DNA from: an uncultured Cryomorphaceae bacterium
Lineage (GTDB): Bacteria; Bacteroidota; Bacteroidia; Flavobacteriales; Schleiferiaceae
Assembly: GCA_913009655.1 (NCBI GenBank)
Contig: CAJVWI010000004.1
Coordinates: 1-64,000 of the forward strand
DNA: 64,000 nucleotides
Direction: 5' to 3'
Part shown: positions 26,776 to 35,322 of the stretch, in pieces
How positions within the stretch are numbered: position 1 is the first letter of the stretch
How the letters are laid out: every line of letters begins with the position of its first letter
Program-made: the position numbers and the translations under genes
The notes under the pieces: generated by a model
What the model was told of the DNA's origin: nothing
Databases searched by the model: none
The model's input: the letters and a program-made list of their open reading frames with translations, nothing else

Positions 26776-28101
26776 TTATTCTTGTTTTGACAAATAAAGT
26801 TTTAAACTCATTGGCTCTAAAGGATCAAGATTTCCATTTAATACAGCACGACTTACCGTTGATGACATTCCATTAGGCACTAATAAAATTCTTCCTTCAG
26901 TCGAATCACTTCCATTCAATATTTGCTGAACAAACTTTGTTATCTCAAGAGTGTACGAATGGTCACGTAAAACAGACTCAATATTTAAGTTCCCGCCAGT
27001 TGAAAAATCTAGATATTCCTGCATTAGGATTCGATCATTTCCTGACACCATAAAAGCATTGATTTTTGTTGGAGGAAAGTATTCAAGAGATGAACCCTCT
27101 CTGATTGGAATTTTCAATTCTGCATGATTAACAAAATAATTTGAATCCTTTAAATAATTGATATTCTTCAAATTTACAGATGTAACAGCACCTCCCATAG
27201 CCTGTATATATGTGGTAATCTCACCATTTAAAGTGTCTTGATTATCAAAACTAAAAGTTGAATTTGTTTTATCGAAATCAAATATATTGACACTGTTTAC
27301 TCCGAAAGAATTATTGACCCCCCGCCAAGAGAGTAGATCAAAATAGTTATACCCGGGGCCTATTGTGTCGTTCCTTAAACTATCGTTAGAGAAATATATT
27401 CTGATACGAAAATCGCTCTCGTTAGGAGAAAATTGATATATAGCTTTATTATCAGCGTGGCCTGTTACTTTTATTCCTTTGAAATAATCTGAAAAAGATT
27501 CATTGGAAGCAAAATTTAGAGAGTCATGTTTGGAAGCATCAATTATATTAGATTGCAGAAATGTCTTGTTAATTTTTAAAAACATCACTTGATTAGGGCC
27601 CGCCATGCCTGTACGTATTGTTAATTGGTTAGGATTAGGTTTTAAAATTGTGTCACAAAGTACTGTGGAACTCGAAAATTGACTTGTGGCATAGTATAAA
27701 TCGTCTCCATCTATACCCTCGTTAAGATGGGATATTGTGATTCCAAAATCTGCCGCAGTATCACCATACCATCCTGCAAAAGGCAATGAGATAAATGCAG
27801 AGTCCACAACAACATTGCTATCTCCAAAATCTGGACTAACAGAACCTAGAACTAACTCAGTAATAAAGTTCGAGGACGATGTTCCAAATACCGGATCATT
27901 ATAATTCCCTACCATGAGAAAAGTTGGATTTAAGGTCACAAGAGAATCAAACCTCTCTGTAGTACTTATAATCTCAATCGTATCAAAGTAGTCAAGATTA
28001 AAGCCATCACCATCAACAAAATCTATAGCTACAGGACCCGAATTTCTCTCACAAGCAATAAATGGCACAATAACTAAAGCCAGAAGATAAAAAATGCGCA
28101 T
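26776..28101 (-). CDS. DUF4270 lipoprotein
   Basis: 441 residues with a lipoprotein signal peptide (lipobox PFIAC, Cys17) and a long beta-rich extracytoplasmic part: repeated ...YNDPVFGTSSSNFITEL... near the start and RILLVPNGMSSTVSRAVL near the end. DUF4270 is a Bacteroidota family of outer-membrane lipoproteins of unknown role. It sits 11 bases after the glgA-like gene and 16 bases before glmS, a neighbourhood I recall as conserved in Flavobacteriia, which hints at an envelope or glycan role. Confidence 0.88.
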   Translation of the reverse strand: MRIFYLLALVIVPFIACERNSGPVAIDFVDGDGFNLDYFDTIEIISTTERFDSLVTLNPTFLMVGNYNDPVFGTSSSNFITELVLGSVSPDFGDSNVVVDSAFISLPFAGWYGDTAADFGITISHLNEGIDGDDLYYATSQFSSSTVLCDTILKPNPNQLTIRTGMAGPNQVMFLKINKTFLQSNIIDASKHDSLNFASNESFSDYFKGIKVTGHADNKAIYQFSPNESDFRIRIYFSNDSLRNDTIGPGYNYFDLLSWRGVNNSFGVNSVNIFDFDKTNSTFSFDNQDTLNGEITTYIQAMGGAVTSVNLKNINYLKDSNYFVNHAELKIPIREGSSLEYFPPTKINAFMVSGNDRILMQEYLDFSTGGNLNIESVLRDHSYTLEITKFVQQILNGSDSTEGRILLVPNGMSSTVSRAVLNGNLDPLEPMSLKLYLSKQE

Positions 28102-28112
28102 AAAAATTAATT

Positions 28113-28913
28113 TTACTCGAATAGTGATTCATAGAATGAATCGAGCTCAGCAGGACTGTCAATAAAGACTTTCCCGTCAATAACTTTTACTCCAGCAGAT
28201 TCTGCGGCATCAATTTGAGCTTGGGGTACTTCGTCATTCATCTTTAAAACAGCATCAACATGCTTGACAGCTCCTGCGTAAAGATTGTCAGATGTGGGTT
28301 TCTTAAATTCTTCCATATCCTTAACGCCGTCAAATGTCATGCCTTTGGTGATTCCTGAATCCAACTGCCCATCAAAACCATCTCCAAATAAGCTGTAAAC
28401 TAATTTTGCATCATTAAAATATGGATCCTCAGAGTTAAATTGTTTCAGATATGTTGGCATAGCTGTACTCATCCAGCCCATAAAATGAATTACATCTGGC
28501 TTCCAGCCTAATTTTTTTATCGTTTCAATTACACTCTTGCAGAAAAAAAGAGTCCTTTCACCATTGTCTTTGTAAAATTTATTTTCCTTATCGACCCACG
28601 TGCCTTTTCGTTTAAAGTAATCTTCATTGTCTATAAAGTAAACTTGTATTCGAGCACCTGGTATAGATGCCACTTTAATTATTAACGGCTGATCTAAATC
28701 GTTGATTACTACATTTATACCGCTTAATCGAATGACTTCGTGAAGTTGATGGCGACGTTCGTTTATCGAGCCAAACCGTGGCATGAAAACACGTATTTCA
28801 TGACCTTTGTCATTCATCTTTTTAGGGAAATCCAGCCCCGCCTTCGCCAAAGCACTTTCTGGGAAATAGGGTTTTATCTCGTGAGATACATATAAAATTC
28901 GTCTTTTTGCCAT
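28113..28913 (-). CDS. Glycogen/starch-synthase-like protein (GT5 N-terminal domain only)
   Basis: 266 residues matching the N-terminal Rossmann domain of GT5 glycogen synthases: RRILYVSHEIKPYFPESALA (the ADP-glucose-binding KxGGL region is altered to LAKAGLDF), RVFMPRFGSI and DVIHFMGWMSTAMPTYLK. The C-terminal GT1-type half needed for ordinary glycogen synthase is absent, so full synthase activity is doubtful. Single-domain versions like this are common in Flavobacteriia. The first gene of the DUF4270-glmS unit; it may influence sugar-nucleotide use or simply bind a sugar. Annotators usually call it glgA. Confidence 0.8.
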   Translation of the reverse strand: MAKRRILYVSHEIKPYFPESALAKAGLDFPKKMNDKGHEIRVFMPRFGSINERRHQLHEVIRLSGINVVINDLDQPLIIKVASIPGARIQVYFIDNEDYFKRKGTWVDKENKFYKDNGERTLFFCKSVIETIKKLGWKPDVIHFMGWMSTAMPTYLKQFNSEDPYFNDAKLVYSLFGDGFDGQLDSGITKGMTFDGVKDMEEFKKPTSDNLYAGAVKHVDAVLKMNDEVPQAQIDAAESAGVKVIDGKVFIDSPAELDSFYESLFE

Positions 28914-28918
28914 CGATG

Positions 28919-28926
28919 CAAAGGTA
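28919..28926 (-). promoter_or_regulatory. -7 box TACCTTTG for glgA-like/DUF4270/glmS operon
   Basis: TAnnTTTG match ending 5 bases before the ATG at 28913, in the 80-base divergent gap with panC. Again predicts a leaderless or near-leaderless start. Confidence 0.5.
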
Positions 28927-28993
28927 CGAAATTTATCTTTCTCCCTGATTTAATGGGAGCTTAGTTATAGTTTAGCTACAAATTATGAGATAA

Positions 28994-29857
28994 GTGAAAA
29001 TTATAGATACAATAGATTCTTATTCGTCCTTTAAAAATGGGATACCAAAAGGAGAGAAAATAGGTTTGATCCCCACTATGGGATCCCTTCATGCCGGACA
29101 TGCCTCACTTATTAGGCAAGCTCAAAAAGAATGCGAATATATCGTTGTAAGCATCTTTGTGAATCCAATTCAATTTAATAATTCCGAAGATTTTGAGAAT
29201 TACCCGTCAAATTTAAAAGATGATATTTCGTTTTTAGAGAGCCTTAATGTCTCATTATTATTCAACCCGTCTGAAGAAATTGTATATCCCAATGGGACCA
29301 AAACAAAAAACTACGATCTTGATGATCTTGAGAATAAACTAGAGGGATCATTAAGGCCGGGCCACTTTCAAGGGGTTGCCACAGTTGTTGATCGATTATT
29401 TGACCTTATCGAGCCTGATCGGGCATATTTCGGATTAAAAGATTTCCAGCAAGTTCAGGTTATTAAAAAATTAGCCTCGATTCGTGGAAAGAGTCCTGAA
29501 ATTATAGCATGCCGAATTATAAGAGAAGATACTGGACTAGCTATGAGCTCAAGAAATTCGAGACTAAATACAAAACAGAAAAAAGCCGCAGCTTCAATTT
29601 TCCGCTCATTAAAGTTTGCTGAAAAAGAGATTCGCACATTTCCTGTGCCTCCTGATGCCCTGAGGCGAGAAATGAAAGCAATTATTAATTCCAGCAGAGA
29701 ATTAAGAGTAGAAAAAATATTATTTGCATTCTCCAAAAATTTGGAATTAATAACTGATCCCGATTCACCATTAGACCATTACAACGAAAACGTCCAATGT
29801 TTTATTTCCGCATATGCAGGGGAAGTTCGTTTGATTGACAATTACTGTATCTCTTAA
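28994..29857 (+). CDS. panC: Pantoate-beta-alanine ligase
   Basis: 287 residues. It condenses pantoate with beta-alanine using ATP to give pantothenate for coenzyme A. Nucleotidyltransferase-superfamily motifs are clear: PTMGSLHAGH (27-36, HxGH), FVNPIQFNN, FGLKDFQQVQVI near 152 and MSSRNSRL (KMSKS-like). The start codon is GTG at 28994, giving the usual MKII N-terminus. It precedes panD by 45 bases, so both committed steps of pantothenate synthesis are together. Confidence 0.96.
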   Translation: MKIIDTIDSYSSFKNGIPKGEKIGLIPTMGSLHAGHASLIRQAQKECEYIVVSIFVNPIQFNNSEDFENYPSNLKDDISFLESLNVSLLFNPSEEIVYPNGTKTKNYDLDDLENKLEGSLRPGHFQGVATVVDRLFDLIEPDRAYFGLKDFQQVQVIKKLASIRGKSPEIIACRIIREDTGLAMSSRNSRLNTKQKKAAASIFRSLKFAEKEIRTFPVPPDALRREMKAIINSSRELRVEKILFAFSKNLELITDPDSPLDHYNENVQCFISAYAGEVRLIDNYCIS

Positions 29858-29886
29858 AAAATAATAATTGCTTCAATTTCAACCAT

Positions 29887-29894
29887 TACTTTTG
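29887..29894 (+). promoter_or_regulatory. -7 box TACTTTTG for panD
   Basis: TAnnTTTG match between panC and panD, 8 bases before the panD ATG. It suggests panD (and the flippase-like gene and radA behind it) can be transcribed independently of panC. Confidence 0.4.
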
Positions 29895-29902
29895 TTTACA
29901 AT

Positions 29903-30262
29903 ATGACTATTGACGTACTTTTTAGCAAAATCCACAGGGTAACTGTTACAGGTGCCGAACTTAATTATATTGGTTCCATAACTATTGATAGCATTCTAAT
30001 GAAGGCTGCCAATTTAATTGATGGCCAAAAAGTAAGCATAGTAAATATCAATAATGGAAATAGGTTTGAGACCTATGTTATTCCTGGGAAAGAAAATTCT
30101 GGAGAAATTAAACTAAACGGTCCAGCAGCGAGGCTAGCGGAAAAAGGAGATATCATAATTATAATTTCTTATGCAGCCATGACAAAAGAAGAGGCTCAAA
30201 AACATAAACCAACAATTGTCTTTCCAGATGAAAATACCAATAGATTAATCTTAAATGTTTAA
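29903..30262 (+). CDS. panD: Aspartate 1-decarboxylase proenzyme
   Basis: 119 residues. A pyruvoyl enzyme that makes beta-alanine from aspartate, feeding PanC. The self-cleavage site Gly24-Ser25 is present in NYIGSITID, and the catalytic region has [16 protein letters not shown] and [11 protein letters not shown]. Normal length. Its end overlaps the start of the flippase-like gene by 8 bases. Confidence 0.96.
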   Translation: MTIDVLFSKIHRVTVTGAELNYIGSITIDSILMKAANLIDGQKVSIVNINNGNRFETYVIPGKENSGEIKLNGPAARLAEKGDIIIIISYAAMTKEEAQKHKPTIVFPDENTNRLILNV

Positions 30263-31262
30263 GTTTAAAATTCCAACTTGGCTAAGAACATTGAGCTTTA
30301 TTTTTTTAGCATCTGTTTTGATTTACTTCGCATTTCGAAGTGTTAACCTAAACGAAGTTTGGGTACATGCTAAAAAAGCCAAATGGGGTTATATAGCGAT
30401 TAGCTTTTTAATAGGTTATTCTGCAGTTATATCAAGGGGGAAGCGTTGGGTACTTGTTTTAGAGAGTTTAAATAAATCTGTATCAAGCTGGCATGCAATT
30501 CACGCTACTGCATTTGGGTACTTGATGAATCAAGTGTTGCCTAGAGCTGGAGAAGTTGCTAGAGCCACCGCTCTAAATCGTTCTGATAAAATTCCCGTAA
30601 ATATTTTGATTGGAACCATCATTATTGAGAGAACTATTGACTTATTAATGATGGGAATTTTAATTGGTGTAACATTTATCCTTTCCAGCGAAGAAATTCA
30701 AAGCTTTCTTTCGATTACCGAATCAGGTGTTTCCGATAACTCTGACTCTTCGAATAGCACTCTTAAAATTATGATTCTAGTCATATCACTTTTGATTTGT
30801 CTCCTTGCATTTTACTCTAAAAAAGTTAAATCAAGTCTCTTCTTTCTTTGGATGAAGAATTTTGTTTCGGGAATGTTAGACGGCATTAAATCTGTGGGAA
30901 AATTAGAAAACAAAACAAAGTTCTGGCAGCACACAATGTTCATTTGGGTCTCCTACTTCTTAATGGTTTATCTCTGTTTTTTCGCTTTCCCCTTTACTGA
31001 AGACTTGTCGGTATTTCAAGGGTTATTTGTTATGACTGCCGCTGCTATTGGCTATCTAGTGCCTGTTCCCGGAGGTGTTGGGGCCTATCATTACTTGGTA
31101 GCCATGGCTCTCGTGGTTCTGGGTAGGAGCTATGAACAAGGACTTGCTTTTGCTACTGTTGTTCACGCAACTCAAACTTTAATGATGATTAGCACTGGGA
31201 TTGTTGGTTTCTTCTCTTTAACTTCGAAAAAAGTGAAATCTTCTTCAAATGGCAACGATTAA
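30255..31262 (+). CDS. Lysylphosphatidylglycerol synthase TM-region / flippase-like membrane protein
   Basis: 335 residues with about eight membrane helices and the signature of the UPF0104/LPG-synthase transmembrane family: [14 protein letters not shown]-type motif ([18 protein letters not shown] near 95) and [12 protein letters not shown] near 272. The soluble catalytic domain of MprF is missing, so it is a stand-alone flippase-like member (the AglD2/YbhN group). Substrate unknown, presumably a lipid. It overlaps panD by 8 bases and radA by 14, so it is part of a tight panD-radA unit. Confidence 0.85.
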   Translation: MFKFKIPTWLRTLSFIFLASVLIYFAFRSVNLNEVWVHAKKAKWGYIAISFLIGYSAVISRGKRWVLVLESLNKSVSSWHAIHATAFGYLMNQVLPRAGEVARATALNRSDKIPVNILIGTIIIERTIDLLMMGILIGVTFILSSEEIQSFLSITESGVSDNSDSSNSTLKIMILVISLLICLLAFYSKKVKSSLFFLWMKNFVSGMLDGIKSVGKLENKTKFWQHTMFIWVSYFLMVYLCFFAFPFTEDLSVFQGLFVMTAAAIGYLVPVPGGVGAYHYLVAMALVVLGRSYEQGLAFATVVHATQTLMMISTGIVGFFSLTSKKVKSSSNGND

Positions 31263-32601
31263 AAAAGCCTGGTTTTGTCAATCTTGCGGTTCTCAGCACC
31301 CCCAATGGCTCGGGCAGTGCAAATCTTGTAATGAATGGAATACCCTTATTGAAGAAATTTTAGAAAAAGAGTCAAAAGAATCAACTCCATGGTCAAACAA
31401 CACTAAAAATATTCCAACAGAAATTTCACAAATAGATAGCCTAAAAGTAGATAGGAAAACGACCGGAGACATTGAGTTTGATCGGGTCCTTGGCGGTGGA
31501 ATAGTCCCCGGTAGTTTATGCCTATTGGGGGGCGAGCCAGGCATTGGGAAATCAACTTTACTTCTCCAAATAGCAATTAAAAAAGGTAAAAAAGTACTTT
31601 ATGTTAGTGGAGAAGAAAGTCTTCAACAAATAAAAATGAGAGCGGAGCGTATTGGAATTGAAGACAATAAATGCCATGTTTTAGCTGAGGTTTCAACAAT
31701 AAAAATATTAGAAGCTGCAGAAAAAACATCCCCAGATCTATTAATAATTGATTCCATACAAACATCATATACTCCCAATCTGGACTCTTCAGCAGGTTCC
31801 GTTTCTCAAATCAAAGAAGCTGCTGCAGAATTCTTACGATACTCTAAATCAAGAAATGTTCCTGTCATTCTTGTTGGACACATAACAAAAGATGGAGGTT
31901 TAGCTGGGCCTAAAATACTAGAACATATGGTTGATGTAGTGCTTCAATTTGAAGGAGATCGTCATCACTTATATAGAATTCTTCGTTCTCTCAAGAATCG
32001 TTTTGGCAGCACTCAAGAGCTAGGAGTCTATCAAATGAATAGTAAGGGGCTAATTGGTATCACAAACCCAGGGGGCGTGCTGCTAGGTCAAAGAGAAGAG
32101 GGGAGAAGTGGTTCAGCAATAGGGATAGCGTGTGAGGGAACACAGCCTTTGCTTGTCGAGGTTCAAGCTCTTGTTAGTCCCGCTGTATATGGAACTCCAC
32201 AAAGGTCTTGTACAGGATTTGACACTAGAAGATTAAATATGCTCCTCGCTGTTCTAGAAAAACGATGCGGGTTCCGACTAGGATCAAAAGATGTGTTTTT
32301 AAATATCACAGGGGGTATGCGTATTGAAGATCCAGCTTTAGATCTAGCTATCTGCGCTGCTATTTTATCAAGTAATGCCGATATTCCAATTCCACAAGGA
32401 ATGGCATTTGCTGGAGAGGTCGGATTGAATGGTGAAATTCGCCCTGTCAATAGAATAGAACAAAGGATAAGAGAAGGTAACAAAATAGGCTTTGAAACTA
32501 TTTTTTACGCTGAGCAGTCAGATTCAAAAAACCATTCCCCAAATAAAAACTGTATAACGATTAAAATAATGGAACAGTTAGTTACATCTCTTTTTGGATA
32601 A
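31249..32601 (+). CDS. radA: DNA repair protein RadA
   Basis: 450 residues, a hexameric branch-migration ATPase in recombinational repair. A zinc finger (Cys10, Cys13, Cys24, Cys27), RecA-like core with Walker A GGEPGIGKST near 98, the family motif KNRFG near 250, and a C-terminal Lon-protease-like domain (GSAIGIACEGTQPLLVEVQ, then GEVGLNGEIRPV). Full length. Third gene after panD. It converges on the OmpA-family gene. Confidence 0.96.
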   Translation: MATIKKAWFCQSCGSQHPQWLGQCKSCNEWNTLIEEILEKESKESTPWSNNTKNIPTEISQIDSLKVDRKTTGDIEFDRVLGGGIVPGSLCLLGGEPGIGKSTLLLQIAIKKGKKVLYVSGEESLQQIKMRAERIGIEDNKCHVLAEVSTIKILEAAEKTSPDLLIIDSIQTSYTPNLDSSAGSVSQIKEAAAEFLRYSKSRNVPVILVGHITKDGGLAGPKILEHMVDVVLQFEGDRHHLYRILRSLKNRFGSTQELGVYQMNSKGLIGITNPGGVLLGQREEGRSGSAIGIACEGTQPLLVEVQALVSPAVYGTPQRSCTGFDTRRLNMLLAVLEKRCGFRLGSKDVFLNITGGMRIEDPALDLAICAAILSSNADIPIPQGMAFAGEVGLNGEIRPVNRIEQRIREGNKIGFETIFYAEQSDSKNHSPNKNCITIKIMEQLVTSLFG

Positions 32602-32605
32602 AAAA

Positions 32606-33613
32606 CTATTTTGAAATCAGATCGGCAATTTCTCCTAAGTCAGGAGTAATAATTATCTCTGTCCTCCGATTTCTCGATTTATTTTCAGCATTATTATTTT
32701 CAACAATTGGCATAAATTCTCCGCGCCCTGTTGCCTGAATCTGTTGCGCAATAACGCCCTTTTTAATAAGGATTTTCACAACAGAAGTAGCTCGCATTAC
32801 AGAAAGATCCCAATTGTCTCTAACTTGTCCTTTCCCATAATAGGCATCATCATCTGTATGCCCCTCGACAGCGATATTAAGGTCCTGATTCTCTCCTAAT
32901 ACCTGCGCCAATTTTTGTAATGCAGAAACGCCATCTAACTGTATTTCCCATTTACCTGATGCAAACATTAGCCTATTATCGAGACTTACATATACTTGAC
33001 CATTTTTCATACTTACAGTTAAGCCTCTGTTTTCAAAGCCTAATAAAGCATTTGCAATGCGTTTTCTAAAGTATTGTGCTGTTGAGTCTTTTCGTGCAAT
33101 CAAGGACTCCAATTCATTCACTCGTCTTTCTCTTGATTGCAATGCCAATTCAAGATTTATAAGGCGAGATTGTTCCAACTTTAGAGAATCCTCTTTTGCC
33201 GCTAAACGTTTTGCTAAAGATTCCATTTGCTCTAGCATTATTTTATTCTCTCTTAAATTAGCTGCCACCAATGAGCTATTATTATTAAGGGCATATTGGT
33301 AATTAGCATTTAAATCTTCGAATGACTTTTTCAGTTTACGATATTTCCTGCCTTTGGCTATTGAATCCGTAGTTAATTTTTCAAATGCCGTTCTCATCAC
33401 TTTTATATCTGATGAAATCTCTTTTAGATCCGTTTGCGCTCTATCTGTTGTGCTCTTTAAATTTTGATTTTCATCAACAACGGCATTGTACGATTCCTGC
33501 AGCTCAGAATGAATTTTTGGAGAGACACAGGATAGGGTAGCTATCAAAAGAAAAACATTTATAAATATTTTTTTCGCCAAATTTTGTAACATATCAAAAG
33601 AATTGAATTTCAT
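32606..33613 (-). CDS. OmpA-family lipoprotein with coiled coil
   Basis: 335 residues. Lipoprotein signal (lipobox LIATLSC, Cys29) followed by a long coiled coil (~35-190) and a C-terminal OmpA peptidoglycan-binding domain (VEGHTDDDAYYG near 250; RRTEIIITPDLG at the end). It should tether the outer membrane to the cell wall. I use the ATG at 33613, which forms an ATGA overlap with the xth stop; an in-frame ATG at 33592 would also leave an intact signal. Earlier in-frame codons lie inside xth and lack a reason to be used. Confidence 0.88.
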   Translation of the reverse strand: MKFNSFDMLQNLAKKIFINVFLLIATLSCVSPKIHSELQESYNAVVDENQNLKSTTDRAQTDLKEISSDIKVMRTAFEKLTTDSIAKGRKYRKLKKSFEDLNANYQYALNNNSSLVAANLRENKIMLEQMESLAKRLAAKEDSLKLEQSRLINLELALQSRERRVNELESLIARKDSTAQYFRKRIANALLGFENRGLTVSMKNGQVYVSLDNRLMFASGKWEIQLDGVSALQKLAQVLGENQDLNIAVEGHTDDDAYYGKGQVRDNWDLSVMRATSVVKILIKKGVIAQQIQATGRGEFMPIVENNNAENKSRNRRTEIIITPDLGEIADLISK

Positions 33614-34383
33614 GTAAAGGTAATTGGCAATTCCCATTCTAAAAGAACTGGACAATGGTCACTTAATTTAAATTCATATAAGTGCCTGCAATGCTTTGCT
33701 CCTTTACTAGCTGAGGGGCTTAACCAAAAGCCATCAATACGCCAACCTATATTTCTTTCGCGACTGCGCGATCGATAGCTCCACCATGTAAAGTTCTCTG
33801 GATCAGTGTTAAATATTCGAAACGCATCCTTCCAGCCTTCTTTTTCTAAATTATCCAACCAATTCCTTTCCTCCTTTGTGAATCCAGGTTTTCCTGAAAG
33901 CCTTTTTGGATCATGGATATCAATTTCTCGATGACATATGTTCCAATCAGCAGCTATAATTATATTAGAATGCTGTTTGCTTAAATCATCTAGATAAACC
34001 CTAAATGCCTTTAAGAATTCTAGTTTATAAGTCTGACGTTTATTATTGAGTGCCCCACTTGGGAAATATGCATTTACTATTACAACCCCAGGATATTCGA
34101 TAAGCATAACTCTTGCTTCATCATCCCATTTAATGTCTCCCATTCCCACAGTAAAATTTATTGGAGGTTTCTTAGCCACTGCCAAAATGCCACTGTATCC
34201 TTTTTTTAAGGCTGAAAATAAACCTGTCCAATATCCAGAGAATAAATTATCTATTGCGTCAAAGTCATCATAACGAACTTCCTGAAAAAGAAGAAGATCC
34301 GCATCTGTAGACTCCCACCAGCGAACCATTCCTTTTTTTACACAGGCGCGAATACCATTACCGTTGAGGCTAATGATTCGCAT
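33610..34383 (-). CDS. xth: Exodeoxyribonuclease III
   Basis: 257 residues, an AP endonuclease/3'-5' exonuclease of base-excision repair. The exonuclease-endonuclease-phosphatase fold is shown by SLNGNGIRA (metal-binding Asn), LLFQEVR (catalytic Glu), YFPSGA, IAADWNICH, then WWSYRSRSRERNIGWRIDGFWLS (Asp) and the terminal SDHCP (catalytic His). Complete. Between the coiled-coil protein (5-base gap) and the OmpA lipoprotein (4-base overlap), probably one operon. Confidence 0.95.
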   Translation of the reverse strand: MRIISLNGNGIRACVKKGMVRWWESTDADLLLFQEVRYDDFDAIDNLFSGYWTGLFSALKKGYSGILAVAKKPPINFTVGMGDIKWDDEARVMLIEYPGVVIVNAYFPSGALNNKRQTYKLEFLKAFRVYLDDLSKQHSNIIIAADWNICHREIDIHDPKRLSGKPGFTKEERNWLDNLEKEGWKDAFRIFNTDPENFTWWSYRSRSRERNIGWRIDGFWLSPSASKGAKHCRHLYEFKLSDHCPVLLEWELPITFT

Positions 34384-34388
34384 TGTTT

Positions 34389-35255
34389 TTATTCGAGCGT
34401 CAACCGCGCCTCTCCAATTTTTTCATTCGAGGTATAAACCGCAAAAGTGTATGAACCACTCGATAATTCTGTTTGAGAATTAAACGATAGGCAGCATCCA
34501 GTTGGGTCACCATTATAATTGATGACTTGAGATGAAGAGTATATCATCTTTTCACCACCAACCCACATAGTTTTTTCATCGGAATTTGCTGCTAATACGC
34601 GGCGATCCGGAGTATTGATACGCAAATACAATGTTCGCTCCCCCTTTGCTGCCAGAGTGTTTTTTGATATCGTCATGCACACTTTGACTCTGTTGGTGCG
34701 GTTAGCAGAATTTGTAGCTTTTTCAATGCCTTTGCCATTGAGCCTATAAGCACTTGCCTCAATGCTACTTAGCTGCAATTTGGCTCCCTTTTCTACTTTT
34801 TTAGCTAGGGTACTGCTTTTTACAACCTCAGCTTTGAGATCTAATAGTATTGAATCTTTAACTTCAACAACAGCAGATAATTCTCGATTTACAGAATCAA
34901 TATCTTCAGTCAAATTTGAAATATGTTTACGCAGCGAAAACACCTCATTTCTCAATGATTTAATTTGAGATCTAGATGCAGAATTCACTTTTTCAATCTT
35001 AGAAATCATTTCATTAAGCCTTGCTGTTTCTTGAGATATAAATGAACTCAATGAGTCATTGGCACTAGATTGAGCATTTAGATCTCTTTTATAATCTTCA
35101 AGTTGGGTTATTAACGCAGCTTTTTCTTGCTCTAAATCGTCAATACTTGATGACTGATCAAAGGCAAAATATGATAGTGCACCAACAAGGGCAAGTAAGA
35201 CGACCAATAATATCGTTATAACGCTTTGGCGATTCTGGGACAATTCTTGACTCAT
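34389..35255 (-). CDS. Membrane-anchored coiled-coil protein, unknown function
   Basis: 288 residues. A short cytosolic start, one membrane helix (~12-33), an ~100-residue coiled coil (~38-145) and a beta-rich C-terminal domain of ~110 residues (SSIEASAYRLNGKG, VCMTISKN, LRINTPDRRVLAA, SSGSYTFAVYTS). I recall similar proteins in Flavobacteriia but no function. Its position upstream of xth and the OmpA lipoprotein suggests an envelope role. Confidence 0.7.
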   Translation of the reverse strand: MSQELSQNRQSVITILLVVLLALVGALSYFAFDQSSSIDDLEQEKAALITQLEDYKRDLNAQSSANDSLSSFISQETARLNEMISKIEKVNSASRSQIKSLRNEVFSLRKHISNLTEDIDSVNRELSAVVEVKDSILLDLKAEVVKSSTLAKKVEKGAKLQLSSIEASAYRLNGKGIEKATNSANRTNRVKVCMTISKNTLAAKGERTLYLRINTPDRRVLAANSDEKTMWVGGEKMIYSSSQVINYNGDPTGCCLSFNSQTELSSGSYTFAVYTSNEKIGEARLTLE

Positions 35256-35277
35256 GAGACTAACTTAATTTAAAGTA

Positions 35278-35285
35278 CAAATGTA
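35278..35285 (-). promoter_or_regulatory. -7 box TACATTTG for coiled-coil/xth/OmpA operon
   Basis: TAnnTTTG match 22 bases before the ATG at 35255, in the 67-base gap after the adhesin gene. Confidence 0.45.
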
Positions 35286-35322
35286 CAATTTCTATCAACT
35301 AAAAGAAAAATGACATTAGCTA

